A stretch of 64,000 bases of DNA, from positions 806,001-870,000 of the forward strand of contig NZ_JADNQW010000005.1 of assembly GCF_015709455.1 (NCBI RefSeq). The letters run 5' to 3'. The notes below the pieces were generated by a model. The model was not told the DNA's origin. It saw nothing but the letters and a program-made list of their open reading frames with translations, and made no database searches. Source of the stretch: Methylosinus sp. H3A (GTDB lineage Bacteria; Pseudomonadota; Alphaproteobacteria; Rhizobiales; Beijerinckiaceae). Position 1 is the stretch's first letter, and every line of letters starts with the position of its first letter. The translations under genes were made by a program, and so were the position numbers. Positions 1 through 9,158 of the stretch are shown piece after piece.

Positions 1-250
1 CGACGCGCGGGGGGCCGATGATCGCCTCGACGGGTGACAGCTCCTGGAAGCGGGCGACAATGTCTCGTAGCCGCTCCTCGCTCGCCGCTTCGAGCAGCGC
101 CTGCATCCCGCCGCCGATCACATCCAGATCGGAGACGCGCAGTCCGGGCGCGCCGGCGGACAGCCGCGCGAGCGCCTCGACGAGCTCCTCCCAATCGCGT
201 TCGAGCTTGGGCTCTATCGTCACCGCGACGAGCAGCGGCGAATTATTCAT
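1..250 (-). CDS. EF-G domain III-like protein, 3' part cut by window edge
   Basis: The frame starts with ATG at 250 and runs off the window, so only about 83 residues are visible. The pattern LLVAVTIEPK, then RVSDLDVIGGG, then an amphipathic stretch and IIGPPRV matches the order of domain III of elongation factor G (VAIEPK, RV..DEETGQ..ISGMGELHL, GKPQV). No GTPase domain precedes it, because the start codon lies directly before the domain III-like part. It would therefore be a stand-alone EF-G fragment protein, and its role is unknown. The assignment is from motif memory only, and the rest of the protein is outside the window. Confidence 0.5.
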   Translation of the reverse strand, partial: MNNSPLLVAVTIEPKLERDWEELVEALARLSAGAPGLRVSDLDVIGGGMQALLEAASEERLRDIVARFQELSPVEAIIGPPRV

Positions 251-349
251 GGCGGCCTCCCCACTTCTCCCGTCGCCGGCGGCGAATCGGAAGGGGGCGA
301 GGCTAGCGACGGCGTATGACAGATCATCATACGCCGCGCTCGAGCTCGC

Positions 350-1102
350 TCAGTTGCGGCGCGCCAGGGAGCGCAGGAAGCCCTCCATGTCCTCGGTGAG
401 CTCCTGATCGATGGCGGGCGCCAATTTCAGCAGCAGATTGGCGACGAATGCCTGATCGTTGCGCTTTTCCTCGAGCACTTCCCGCAGCACGGGCACATTG
501 TCCTCGATATGGGTGAGGAAGGAGATGCCCTTCTCGAGCGTGTCCGTCCAGCGCTCGCGGCTCCACAGAGCCAGCGGATACATGATCTCATGGACGAAGT
601 TGGATTTCCGGGCCTGCTCGAAGAAGCGAATGCCGGTGTTCCAATTCTCCTTGGCGCGCAGCGGCGGCGGCGGAATATCGCCGATGAGCAGCTTCTTGCC
701 GGCGGCGCCGACATGATCCTCGAGGCTGATGGGTGGATCCATCGGCGTGCGGAAGCTCCACAGCGAGGTGGCGCCGGGGAAATCCTTGCCCATGCTCTCG
801 ACGAGCGCAGCCTCGACCTTGTCGGCCGCCGCCTTGTCGCCCTTGAGCGCCGCCGTCATGAAGAAGGCGAACAGCGCGTCACCGCCGTAAGTGACCGCCG
901 AGGCGGCCTTCAATTGCTGGTCCGTGAGCTTGGGCGTGACGCCGTCGGCGGGAACCGTCACATCGCCGGCGCGCAGCGCCGTGATGAAGGTCGTGATCTC
1001 CAGCCAGCCCATATAATTGGCGATGAAGGCGTCGGGATCGACATAGACGATCGCCAAATTGAGAGGCTGCTTGCGCTTTTGCAGTTCCGCCATGTCCGTC
1101 AT
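350..1102 (-). CDS. Conserved-looking protein of unknown function, paired with a Rieske ferredoxin
   Basis: This is a 250-residue soluble protein with no signal peptide or membrane segment. I do not recognise the family. Visible features are a hydrophobic N-terminal part containing VYVDPDAFIANYMGWLEIT, a central stretch with DIPPPPLRAKENWNTGIRFF, and a helical charged C-terminus ending SLARRN. It lies 43 bp downstream of the Rieske protein on the same strand, so the two are probably co-transcribed and may form a redox or assembly pair. Codon use resembles the neighbours. Function is not assigned. Confidence 0.75.
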   Translation of the reverse strand: MTDMAELQKRKQPLNLAIVYVDPDAFIANYMGWLEITTFITALRAGDVTVPADGVTPKLTDQQLKAASAVTYGGDALFAFFMTAALKGDKAAADKVEAALVESMGKDFPGATSLWSFRTPMDPPISLEDHVGAAGKKLLIGDIPPPPLRAKENWNTGIRFFEQARKSNFVHEIMYPLALWSRERWTDTLEKGISFLTHIEDNVPVLREVLEEKRNDQAFVANLLLKLAPAIDQELTEDMEGFLRSLARRN

Positions 1103-1145
1103 GAATTGTCCTCGCTGTCCTCTCTGATCCCGGTTCTCGGTCCCC

Positions 1146-1517
1146 TTATTCGTCCGCCAACATCACGCCGGTGATGCAGAGGTCGCCGTCGTCGACGACG
1201 AGCGAGAGCGGCGTCAGCTTCCCGCCCTGGCACGGGCCGATGAAGCAATGGCCGGTGTCGAGGTCGAATTGTGAGTGATGCCGCCCGCACTCGAGGAAAT
1301 TGCCGCTCTCGTCGAGAAAGTTGCCTGGGGAGGTGTCGAGACGCATCTGCTCATGCGGGCAGGAATTCTCGAAACCGTAGAAATTATTGCCCTTGCGGGT
1401 GATGATGATCGGCCAGGGATTGCTGTCGCCATTCTCATAGGCGCGCATCAGGACGAAGCCGGTGGCTTGGCCGTCCTCTATGTGGCCTGTGCGACAAATC
1501 ACAAAAAGATCGTCCAT
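1146..1517 (-). CDS. Rieske-type [2Fe-2S] ferredoxin
   Basis: This is a 123-residue single-domain Rieske protein. The two cluster-binding motifs are present as NSCPHEQM (Cys-Pro-His) and ECGRHHSQFD (Cys-x-x-His), about 25 residues apart, followed by the usual GPCQGGKLTPL segment. No membrane anchor or signal peptide is seen, so it should be cytosolic and donate electrons to an unknown partner. The ATG at 1517 is chosen because AAAGGGG lies just upstream; an in-frame TTG at 1538 is the alternative. It is the first gene of a two-gene unit with the unknown protein at 350-1102. Confidence 0.85.
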   Translation of the reverse strand: MDDLFVICRTGHIEDGQATGFVLMRAYENGDSNPWPIIITRKGNNFYGFENSCPHEQMRLDTSPGNFLDESGNFLECGRHHSQFDLDTGHCFIGPCQGGKLTPLSLVVDDGDLCITGVMLADE

Positions 1518-1612
1518 GGGCTGACCCCTTTCGAACAAACACCCACGCTCCCTGCGACCGGGAGCGTACCCTTGAAACGATTAGCAATCGACGAGCCAGC
1601 CCCGGCAGACCC

Positions 1613-1639
1613 TTGACGATATGGTCAAATCACTATACG
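1613..1639 (+). promoter_or_regulatory. Promoter with embedded inverted repeat ahead of the XRE gene
   Basis: TTGACG at 1613-1618 and TATACG at 1634-1639 are separated by 15 bp, a short but possible sigma-70 promoter. TTGAC and GTCAA (1613-1628) form a 5-bp inverted repeat with a 6-bp gap overlapping the -35 box, a natural place for autoregulation by the HTH protein downstream. Confidence 0.45.
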
Positions 1640-1675
1640 AACCGGTTTCGAGAGCGTCGGATCGCGCTCGCAGCG

Positions 1676-1713
1676 CCCTCTCCCGCGAAGCGGGGAAGGA
1701 TGAGGGAGGGGGA
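1676..1713. repeat. Short palindromic intergenic repeat
   Basis: CCCTCTCCCGC and GCGGGGAAGG form an imperfect hairpin followed by GATGAGGGAGGGGGA. This composition is typical of short repeats scattered between alphaproteobacterial genes. It lies between the promoter at 1613 and the XRE start at 1741. It shares its C-rich/G-rich arms with the element at 15427. Confidence 0.5.
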
Positions 1714-1740
1714 CTCCCGGAATTTTTGAGGATTCGGACG

Positions 1741-2040
1741 ATGAATGCGCCCGAGACAGATGAGACCGCCGCCGGCTCCTGCGCGGAAAACACGCTCAAG
1801 GCGCAACTCATAGGCAAGATCGGCCGGCTGATGAAAGAACGCGGCTTGAAACAGGTCGAGGCCGCGGGCCTGCTCGGGGTCAAGCAGCCGGACGTGTCCA
1901 AAATGCTGCGCGGCGACTTCCGCCAGTTCTCGGTCGAGCGGCTGCTGCGTTTCCTGGTCGCATTGGGGCAGGATGTCGAAATCGTCGTCAAGCCGCCGAG
2001 CGGCGCGGAGGCGCCCGCGCTTCGCGTCGCGCGTCTGTAA
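1741..2040 (+). CDS. XRE-family HTH regulator (HigA2-like antitoxin), orphan
   Basis: This is a 99-residue protein with one helix-turn-helix: GRLMKERGLKQVEAAGLLGVKQPDVSKML carries the helices in two blocks, followed by RFLVALGQDVEIVVKPP, the C-terminal signature of the HigA2/HTH_37 antitoxin group. ATG 1741 is preferred over the in-frame ATG 1621 because the extra 40 residues would be translated from a palindromic repeat. No RelE/HigB-like toxin sits next to it, although the family normally has one just upstream. It is either an orphan antitoxin or a plain transcription factor. Confidence 0.75.
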   Translation: MNAPETDETAAGSCAENTLKAQLIGKIGRLMKERGLKQVEAAGLLGVKQPDVSKMLRGDFRQFSVERLLRFLVALGQDVEIVVKPPSGAEAPALRVARL

Positions 2041-2127
2041 CACGGGACGAGCGCATTTTTTTGAAATCGAGAGAAACGAAAGGATCGCAATGACCGATCG
2101 AAAGCCGAAGCGAAGGAGCGCGACTAG

Positions 2128-4098
2128 ATGACCGCCACCGCCCGCGCGATCGAGACGCCGCAACCGCGCGCCGAGGCGCTCGACGACAGCATAGCGCGCG
2201 CGTCGGGAGCGCTGCGGGCGCTCGCCAGAGGCGACGGCCATTGGTGCTTCGAGCTGGAGGCGGACGCCACGATCCCAGCGGAATATGTGCTGATGCGCCA
2301 TTTCCGCGACGAGCCGATCGACCATGCGCTCGAGGGCAAGATCGCCGTCTATCTACGCCGCATTCAGGGCGCGCATGGCGGCTGGCCTCTGTTTCACGAG
2401 GGCGGCTTCGATATGAGCGCCAGCGTGAAGGCCTATTTCGCGCTGAAGATGATCGGCGACGACATAGACGCGCCGCATATGAAGCGCGCGCGGGAGGCGA
2501 TCCTCGCCCATGGCGGCGCGGCGCGCAGCAATGTGTTCACGCGCGCGCTGCTCGCGCTCTATCGCGAGATTCCCTGGCGCGGCGTGCCGGCCATGCCGGT
2601 GGAGATCATGCTGCTGCCGAAATGGTTTCCCTTCCATATCGACAAAATCTCCTATTGGGGCCGCACCGTCCTCGTGCCGCTGCTGGTGCTGCAGACGCTG
2701 AAGCCGAAGGCCGTCAACCGGCTCGGCGTGCATATCGGCGAGCTGTTCACGACTCCGCCGGACGAGGTGAAGGAATGGCCCAAAGGCGCGCATCAGCATA
2801 AGGCGCTGATCGCCCTCTTCGGCGCGATCGACAAAATCTTGCGCGCCGCCGAGCCCTATTTTCCCAAGGGTCCGCGCAAGCGCGCCGTCGCCGCTGCGGA
2901 AGCCTTCGTGACCGAGCGGCTGAACGGCGTCGACGGGCTCGGCGCGATCTTCCCGGCGATGGTCAACAGCCTGCTGATGTATGACGTGCTCGGCGTTCCC
3001 GCCGAGGACGAGCGCGTGAAGCTCGCGCGCGAATCGATCGAGCGTCTGCTCGTCGTCAAGGAGGACGAGGCCTATTGCCAGCCCTGCGTCTCGCCGGTGT
3101 GGGACACGGCGCTCGCCTGTCACACGCTGCTCGAGGTCGGCGGCGAGGAGGAGGAGGCGCAGGCTCGCGCAGGCCTCGATTGGCTCGCGCCGTTGCAGGT
3201 GCTGGATGTGAAGGGCGATTGGGCCGTGCAGCGACCGAATGTGCGTCCGGGCGGCTGGGCCTTCCAATACGCCAACGCCTATTATCCCGATGTCGACGAC
3301 ACCGCCGTCGTGGTGACCGCCATGGATCGCTCTTACGGCGGCCGCTCCGACCGGCCCTATGACGAGCGCATCGCCCGCGCGCGCGAGTGGGTCGAGGGGC
3401 TGCAAAGCAAGAATGGCGGCTGGGGCGCCTTCGACGCCGACAATGAATATTACTATCTCAACCACATCCCCTTCGCCGATCATGGCGCGCTGCTCGATCC
3501 GCCGACCTCGGACGTCTCGGCCCGCTGCGTCTCCATGCTCGCCCAGCTGGGCGACACGATCGAGACCAGCCCGAGCTTGAAGACCGGCGTCGAATATCTG
3601 CTCGCCGAGCAGGAACCGGACGGAAGCTGGTTCGGCCGCTGGGGAATGAACTATATATACGGAACCTGGTCGACGCTCTGCGCTCTCAACGCCGCGGGGC
3701 TGAAGGGCGAGCATCGCGCCATGCGCCGCGCCGTCGACTGGCTCGTCGCGATCCAGAACGAGGACGGCGGCTGGGGAGAGGACGGCGACAGCTACAAGCT
3801 CGACTATCGGGGCTATGAGAAGGCTCCGAGCACGGCCTCGCAGACGGCGTGGGGCGTGCTCGCGCTGATGGCGGCGGGCGAGGTCGGCCATCCCGCGGTC
3901 GCCCGCGGCGTCGCCTATCTGCAAGCCAATCAGGACGCGGACGGTTTGTGGAAAGAGGAGCGCTTCACCGCCACGGGCTTCCCCCGGGTCTTCTATCTGC
4001 GCTATCACGGCTATGCGAAGTTCTTCCCGCTCTGGGCGCTCGCGCGCTACCGTAACCTCGAGAGGGGCAACAGCAAAATTGTCCAGACCGGACTCTAG
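2128..4098 (+). CDS. shc: Squalene-hopene cyclase
   Basis: This 656-residue terpene cyclase converts squalene to hopene/hopanol, the first committed step of hopanoid synthesis (HpnF). The catalytic DXDD motif is intact as D388-V-D-D (PDVDDTAVV). Several QW repeats are visible, for example GGWGAFDADN, DGSWFGRWG and DGGWGEDGDSY, spread over the C-terminal half. Length matches the family. Membrane association is expected through a monotopic hydrophobic patch. A 12-codon open frame with GAAGGAG inside it (2090-2127) ends exactly at the start codon. hpnG follows 7 bp downstream, so the two are probably translated from one mRNA. Confidence 0.97.
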   Translation: MTATARAIETPQPRAEALDDSIARASGALRALARGDGHWCFELEADATIPAEYVLMRHFRDEPIDHALEGKIAVYLRRIQGAHGGWPLFHEGGFDMSASVKAYFALKMIGDDIDAPHMKRAREAILAHGGAARSNVFTRALLALYREIPWRGVPAMPVEIMLLPKWFPFHIDKISYWGRTVLVPLLVLQTLKPKAVNRLGVHIGELFTTPPDEVKEWPKGAHQHKALIALFGAIDKILRAAEPYFPKGPRKRAVAAAEAFVTERLNGVDGLGAIFPAMVNSLLMYDVLGVPAEDERVKLARESIERLLVVKEDEAYCQPCVSPVWDTALACHTLLEVGGEEEEAQARAGLDWLAPLQVLDVKGDWAVQRPNVRPGGWAFQYANAYYPDVDDTAVVVTAMDRSYGGRSDRPYDERIARAREWVEGLQSKNGGWGAFDADNEYYYLNHIPFADHGALLDPPTSDVSARCVSMLAQLGDTIETSPSLKTGVEYLLAEQEPDGSWFGRWGMNYIYGTWSTLCALNAAGLKGEHRAMRRAVDWLVAIQNEDGGWGEDGDSYKLDYRGYEKAPSTASQTAWGVLALMAAGEVGHPAVARGVAYLQANQDADGLWKEERFTATGFPRVFYLRYHGYAKFFPLWALARYRNLERGNSKIVQTGL

Positions 4099-4105
4099 AC
4101 GCCGC

Positions 4106-4816
4106 TTGGACGGCCCGGATGAGGTGGAGCCCCCGCGCTTCCTCATCATCACGGGGCTGCTCAGCGAGCGCGCCTGCGCCGAGGGCGAAGGTCTGGTGCC
4201 GATTTGCAGCGGCGCCGACACAGAGGGCCTGCGCGCCGCGCTCGAGCGCACGCAGGGCTTCGCGCTCGCCGGCGTCGTCAGCTTCGGCATAGCGGGCGGG
4301 CTGGACCCGGCGCTGCGGCCCGGCGACGTCGTCATCGGCTCGGCCGTCGTCGCCGAGGGCAAGCGCTATGCGACGAGCGCCGAGCTCTCGTCCATTCTGA
4401 GCGAAGGTCTGGGCGCCTCGGGCGGCAAGATCGTCTCTGGCGTCATCGCCGGCGTCGAGGCGCCCGTGCTCGACCCCAAGGCCAAATCGGCGCTGCGAAC
4501 GAGGACCGGCGCCGCCGTGGTCGATATGGAGACGCATATCGCCGCGGAATTCGCCGAGCGCCGGCGCCTGCCGCTCGCCGTGGTGCGCGTGGTCAATGAT
4601 CCGGCGGCGCGGGCGCTGCCGCCGCTCGCCACCTCCGCCGTCACACCGGACGGCGGCGTCGATTTCCGGGCGGTGTTTCGCGATCTCGCCCGCGAGCCGC
4701 GCCAGATCGGCGATCTCATTCTCGCCGGTCTGGATTTCCGCAAATCATCGGCGACCTTAGGCCGCTGTGGGCGTCTTCTCGGCCCGCTCCTTAGCCTCGG
4801 CCTCTCGGAGCTCTGA
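4106..4816 (+). CDS. hpnG: Hopanoid-associated nucleoside phosphorylase HpnG
   Basis: This protein of about 236 residues belongs to the purine/uridine phosphorylase superfamily. FGIAGGLDPALRPGDVV is the substrate-loop signature and AAVVDMETHIAA holds the conserved Met-Glu that binds ribose. In hopanoid producers HpnG removes adenine from adenosylhopane to give phosphoribosylhopane. The start is uncertain: TTG 4106, 7 bp after the shc stop, is used; GTG 4124 is possible and ATG 4013 would overlap shc by 86 bp. The last 60 bp overlap the 3' end of hpnH on the opposite strand. Confidence 0.9.
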   Translation: MDGPDEVEPPRFLIITGLLSERACAEGEGLVPICSGADTEGLRAALERTQGFALAGVVSFGIAGGLDPALRPGDVVIGSAVVAEGKRYATSAELSSILSEGLGASGGKIVSGVIAGVEAPVLDPKAKSALRTRTGAAVVDMETHIAAEFAERRRLPLAVVRVVNDPAARALPPLATSAVTPDGGVDFRAVFRDLAREPRQIGDLILAGLDFRKSSATLGRCGRLLGPLLSLGLSEL

Positions 4817-5908
4817 CAACGTCGCTATATTCTTGTCGAAGACATATTGCGCCGGCCGCTGCTTCTCCAGCGAGATGTCGGGCGCGAAATCGCCTTCCGT
4901 CCTCACGCCGCGCAGAGCCACCAGCGCCGCCTTCCACGGCCGCGCGACGGCGTCCTTCACCGCCGTGGCCTCGAAGCCGCAATGGACCATGCAATCGGCG
5001 CATTTCTCGTAATTGCCGACGCCGTACGAGTCCCAATCGGTCTCGTCCATCAGCTGCTTGAAGGTCGGGACATAGCCCTCGCCCAAGAGATAGCAGGGGC
5101 GCTGCCAGCCGAAGACGGTGCGCGCCGGATTGCCCCAGGGCGTGCAATGATAGGTCTGATTGCCGGCCAGAAAGTCGAGGAACAGGCCCGACTGCACAAA
5201 GGCCCAGTCGCGTCCGCCGCGTCCGCGCTTCAGAATGCCGCGGAACAGCTCCTTGGTGCGGGCGCGATTGAGGAAATGCGCCTGATTGGGCGCGCGCTCA
5301 TAGGCATAGCCCGGCGACACAGTCATGCCGTCTATGCCGATGCGCTTCACCTCGTCGAAGAAATCGGCGACGCGGGCCGGATCGGCGTCCTGGAAGAAGG
5401 TGCTGTTGATGGTGACGCGGAAGCCCTTGGACTTCGCCAGCGCGATCGCCTCGACGGCGCGCTTGTAGACGCCCTTCTGGCTCACCGCGCGATCATGCAT
5501 CTCCTCGTCGCCGTCGAGATGGATCGACCAGGTGAAATAAGGGCTGGGCTTATATTGATCGATCTTTTTGGCGAGCAGCAGCGCATTGGTGCAGACGATG
5601 GCGAATTTCTTGCGCGCCATTATGCCTTCGACGATCTGCGGCAGCTCCTTGTGTAGCAGCGGCTCGCCGCCGGCGATGACGACGACCGGCGCGCCGCATT
5701 CGTCGACGGAGGCGAGACAGTCCTCGGCCGAGAGGCGCTTGTCGAGAATAGGGTCCGGATAGTCGATCTTGCCGCAGCCGGCGCAAGCGAGATTGCAGCG
5801 GAACAGCGGCTCGAGCATCAGCACCAGCGGATAGCGCTTCCGGCCGGCGAGATGCTGGCGGAGAATATAGCCGCCGATCGACATGATGTAGCGAAGCGGA
5901 ATGGACAA
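4757..5908 (-). CDS. hpnH: Adenosylhopane synthase HpnH (radical SAM)
   Basis: This is a 383-residue radical SAM enzyme that adds the 5'-deoxyadenosyl group to diploptene, the first step of hopanoid side-chain extension. The cluster motif CxxxCxxC is seen as CNLACAGC, followed by GGEPLLH. A C-terminal cysteine group, CADCMVHCGF, is typical of HpnH. TTG 5908 is chosen because AAGGAA lies 8-9 bp upstream and the protein then begins with SIPLRYIMSIGGY, the usual HpnH N-terminus. It converges on hpnG and diverges from trpF. Confidence 0.93.
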   Translation of the reverse strand: MSIPLRYIMSIGGYILRQHLAGRKRYPLVLMLEPLFRCNLACAGCGKIDYPDPILDKRLSAEDCLASVDECGAPVVVIAGGEPLLHKELPQIVEGIMARKKFAIVCTNALLLAKKIDQYKPSPYFTWSIHLDGDEEMHDRAVSQKGVYKRAVEAIALAKSKGFRVTINSTFFQDADPARVADFFDEVKRIGIDGMTVSPGYAYERAPNQAHFLNRARTKELFRGILKRGRGGRDWAFVQSGLFLDFLAGNQTYHCTPWGNPARTVFGWQRPCYLLGEGYVPTFKQLMDETDWDSYGVGNYEKCADCMVHCGFEATAVKDAVARPWKAALVALRGVRTEGDFAPDISLEKQRPAQYVFDKNIATLSELREAEAKERAEKTPTAA

Positions 5909-6146
5909 GAAAGCTGTTCCTTCCAGGGACCGGCTCTTCGACAGAGCGGCGCGCGGGCCGCCCGGCTTCGACGCGCGCGAAACACAGCGTCGGAACGTTT
6001 CGTCTAACACGAAAGCTCGACTGCGCAAACCGGCGAGCCATCGATCGCCGGCTCCGGCGATTTCGCCTCGAGCATGTGGCGTTTTTCGGGCCCGAGCGGA
6101 TCATGATAGGGTCGCCGCCCCGTTACGGAAGCCGCGAGAGGGAAGC

Positions 6147-6800
6147 TTGGCCGGCGTGATCGTCAAAATCTGCGGATTGTCCACTTCGCCGACGCTCGAG
6201 GCGACGATCGCCGCCGGCGCCGATATGGCTGGCTTCGTCTTCTTCGAGAAAAGCCCGCGCCACGTCTCTCTCGAGACGGCGCGCGCGCTGGGTCGCGCTG
6301 CGCAGGACCGCATCCGCAAGGTGGCGCTCTGCGTCGACGCCGACGATTCCACGCTCGACGCCATCGTCGCCGCCCTGGCGCCGGACCTGCTGCAATTGCA
6401 CGGCGCAGAGACGCCCGAGCGCGTCGCCGCCGTGAAAGCGAGCTTCGGCCTGCCCGTCATCAAGGCGGTCGGCGTCGCCACCGCCGAGGATGTCGCGCGC
6501 GCTGCGGCTTTTCGGGAGGCCGCCGACATCCTCCTCTTCGACGCCAAGCCCGCGCCGAACGCCGCCGTTCCCGGAGGCGCCGGAACCGTCTTCGATTGGG
6601 AGCTGATGCGCGGCTATGGCGGCGGCGACTGGATGCTCTCCGGCGGCCTCGACCCCGCCAATGTGGCGGAGGCGCTGCGACGCACCGCCGCGCCGGCGGT
6701 GGATGTTTCATCCGGGGTGGAGAGCGCCCGCGGCGTCAAGGACGAGGCGAAGATCGCGGTCTTTGTCGCGGCGGCGCGAAAATGTGGAACGGTTCTCTAG
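6147..6800 (+). CDS. trpF: Phosphoribosylanthranilate isomerase
   Basis: This 217-residue TIM-barrel enzyme of tryptophan synthesis isomerises N-(5'-phosphoribosyl)anthranilate to CdRP. IVKICGLST carries the catalytic Cys near the N-terminus; LLQLHGAE and the phosphate-binding SGGLDPANV and VDVSSGVES follow in order. TTG 6147 follows GAGAGGGA at 5-bp spacing; GTG 6156 is the alternative. In most alphaproteobacteria trpB follows directly, but here a toxin-like pseudogene intervenes. Confidence 0.95.
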   Translation: MAGVIVKICGLSTSPTLEATIAAGADMAGFVFFEKSPRHVSLETARALGRAAQDRIRKVALCVDADDSTLDAIVAALAPDLLQLHGAETPERVAAVKASFGLPVIKAVGVATAEDVARAAAFREAADILLFDAKPAPNAAVPGGAGTVFDWELMRGYGGGDWMLSGGLDPANVAEALRRTAAPAVDVSSGVESARGVKDEAKIAVFVAAARKCGTVL

Positions 6801-6859
6801 CGCGCGAAATTCGCCAGCGTTGCGTAGAACGATCGAATTTATCGGGGACATTCTCGAAA

Positions 6860-7293
6860 ATGAATGATGAAGAAAGGCCGCCGACAGCCAGTAATGCAAT
6901 AAAATCCGCCGGAAACGGTTCTGAATACAAGCCTCGCCGTATTCGTCCGCGAATTAAAGCCGTTCCGGCCATTCGACAAATTTATTGGTGCGACCCGAAA
7001 TGGGTAAGACACGCCCTGCCGTCATCGTGTCGTTCAAGCATACGCTCACTGGGCACTGCCTCGTCCTTCCGACATCCACAGACCCACAGGAAGGCGAGAG
7101 CGGGAGATGGGCGCACAAGCTGTCGCTCGAGATCGAGAAGGGAAAGATGTCCTACGTCGTCTGCAACCACCCGCACACGGTTTCGACGGCCAGACTTCAG
7201 ATGCTCTGGGGAAAGAGCACGCCTCGGCTCGATATTCAGGAATTCAGGCTGATAATCGATAAGCTCATGGCTTGGCTTCCAAAGCTCGATTGA
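6860..7293 (+). pseudogene. PemK/MazF-family toxin, frameshifted
   Basis: The first frame, from ATG 6860, gives a basic leader and then AIRQIYWCD, the usual start of the MazF fold. At about 6994 the frame is lost, and the frame beginning near 6985 continues with PEMGKTRPAVIVSF, HCLVLPTSTDPQEGE, WAHKLSLEIE, SYVVCNHPHTVSTARLQ and LMAWLPKLD. All of these fit one PemK/MazF-type toxin of about 145 residues. Restoring the frame needs one extra base, and a few residues between WCD and PE may also be missing. A TTG at 6985 could start a 102-residue short form. Base composition is visibly more A/T-rich than the flanking trp genes, a sign of acquisition. No antitoxin is adjacent. Confidence 0.7.
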
Positions 7294-7337
7294 CTTTTGT
7301 GGAGGCCGCCCGCGTTCTCGAACAACGGGTTTTTCCG

Positions 7338-7366
7338 TTGACGGAATTAGCGACCATCGCTAGATG
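7338..7366 (+). promoter_or_regulatory. Sigma-70-like promoter upstream of trpB
   Basis: TTGACG (7338-7343) and TAGATG (7361-7366) are separated by exactly 17 bp. It could drive trpB independently of trpF, or a short RNA ending at the hairpin at 7425-7447. Confidence 0.5.
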
Positions 7367-7424
7367 TAACGTTACCTGCGGCCCCGAAAGGGTGTCCGTT
7401 TCTCCGCGAGGGGAGTGAAAGGCG

Positions 7425-7455
7425 AAGGGGACCGAAAAGGTCCCCTTTCGTTTAT
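7425..7455 (+). terminator. Strong intrinsic terminator between the MazF remnant and trpB
   Basis: AAGGGGACC and GGTCCCCTT form a perfect 9-bp stem with a GAAAA loop, followed by TTCGTTTATCTT. It ends transcription coming from the toxin remnant or from the promoter at 7338. The rest of the 370-bp gap (7294-7663) holds no convincing coding region. Confidence 0.75.
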
Positions 7456-7663
7456 CTTCGAGAGCAATTCGCTGCAACGGACGCGAGTGCGCGACCGAGC
7501 CGTTCCCTTTCTTCCCGGCGTCCGAATCGAGCGCCGCATCGCTCGATCAGGGGACGTCGACTCCAAACGAGAGACCGCTGACGCTTTCATCCTAGCGGCT
7601 GAACGTCTATGAGAGTCGGCTCTGAAAGAGACCGGCAGCGAACAGCCCCGAGGACGAACGGCG

Positions 7664-8911
<1,248 letters not shown>

Positions 8912-8935
8912 GCTTGCCGGCTCAGAGGGTCGCTG

Positions 8936-9142
8936 ATGTCCAAGCCCTATGACCGTTACGGCTCCGCCCCGCGAGGCCGAAAGCGCGACAGCGCGCCATG
9001 GAAGGCGGGCCGCCCGATCAATTCACCGAAAGTCGAGCGCCGCTACGCGCTCGACGAGCTTCTGTCGGAAGCGCCTTCGAATCCCTCTGTGGCTACCAAA
9101 GGCTGGATGAATTCGCCGCCAATCGGCCGTGAATTGCTCTGA
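8936..9142 (+). CDS. Small protein resembling the C-terminal tail of MazE-type antitoxins
   Basis: This 68-residue basic protein has GAGGGT ahead of its ATG. The C-terminal part RRYALDELLSEA ... WMNSPPIGRELL fits the toxin-binding tail of MazE/PemI antitoxins (Y.LEELL ... W..GPP.GKE.W). The N-terminal half does not look like an AbrB DNA-binding fold. It could be a remnant antitoxin or an antitoxin with an unusual N-terminus. The MazF-like remnant on the other side of trpB is a possible former partner, which is inference. Confidence 0.5.
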   Translation: MSKPYDRYGSAPRGRKRDSAPWKAGRPINSPKVERRYALDELLSEAPSNPSVATKGWMNSPPIGRELL

Positions 9143-9158
9143 ACGCGCGAGGCGACGA

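Noticed and set aside
1621..1740. N-terminal extension of the XRE regulator from ATG 1621
   Set aside because: The extra residues come from promoter-proximal DNA and a palindromic repeat; the HTH family starts near 1741.
2090..2127. 12-codon open frame abutting the shc start
   Set aside because: It ends exactly at the shc ATG and contains the ribosome-binding GAAGGAG. It is more simply read as the shc leader than as a gene.
2353..4362. Long open frame (669 codons) antisense to shc and hpnG
   Set aside because: It mirrors the codon pattern of the real genes on the other strand, has Arg/Ala/Gly-rich composition and no recognisable motif. Such frames are common in GC-rich DNA.
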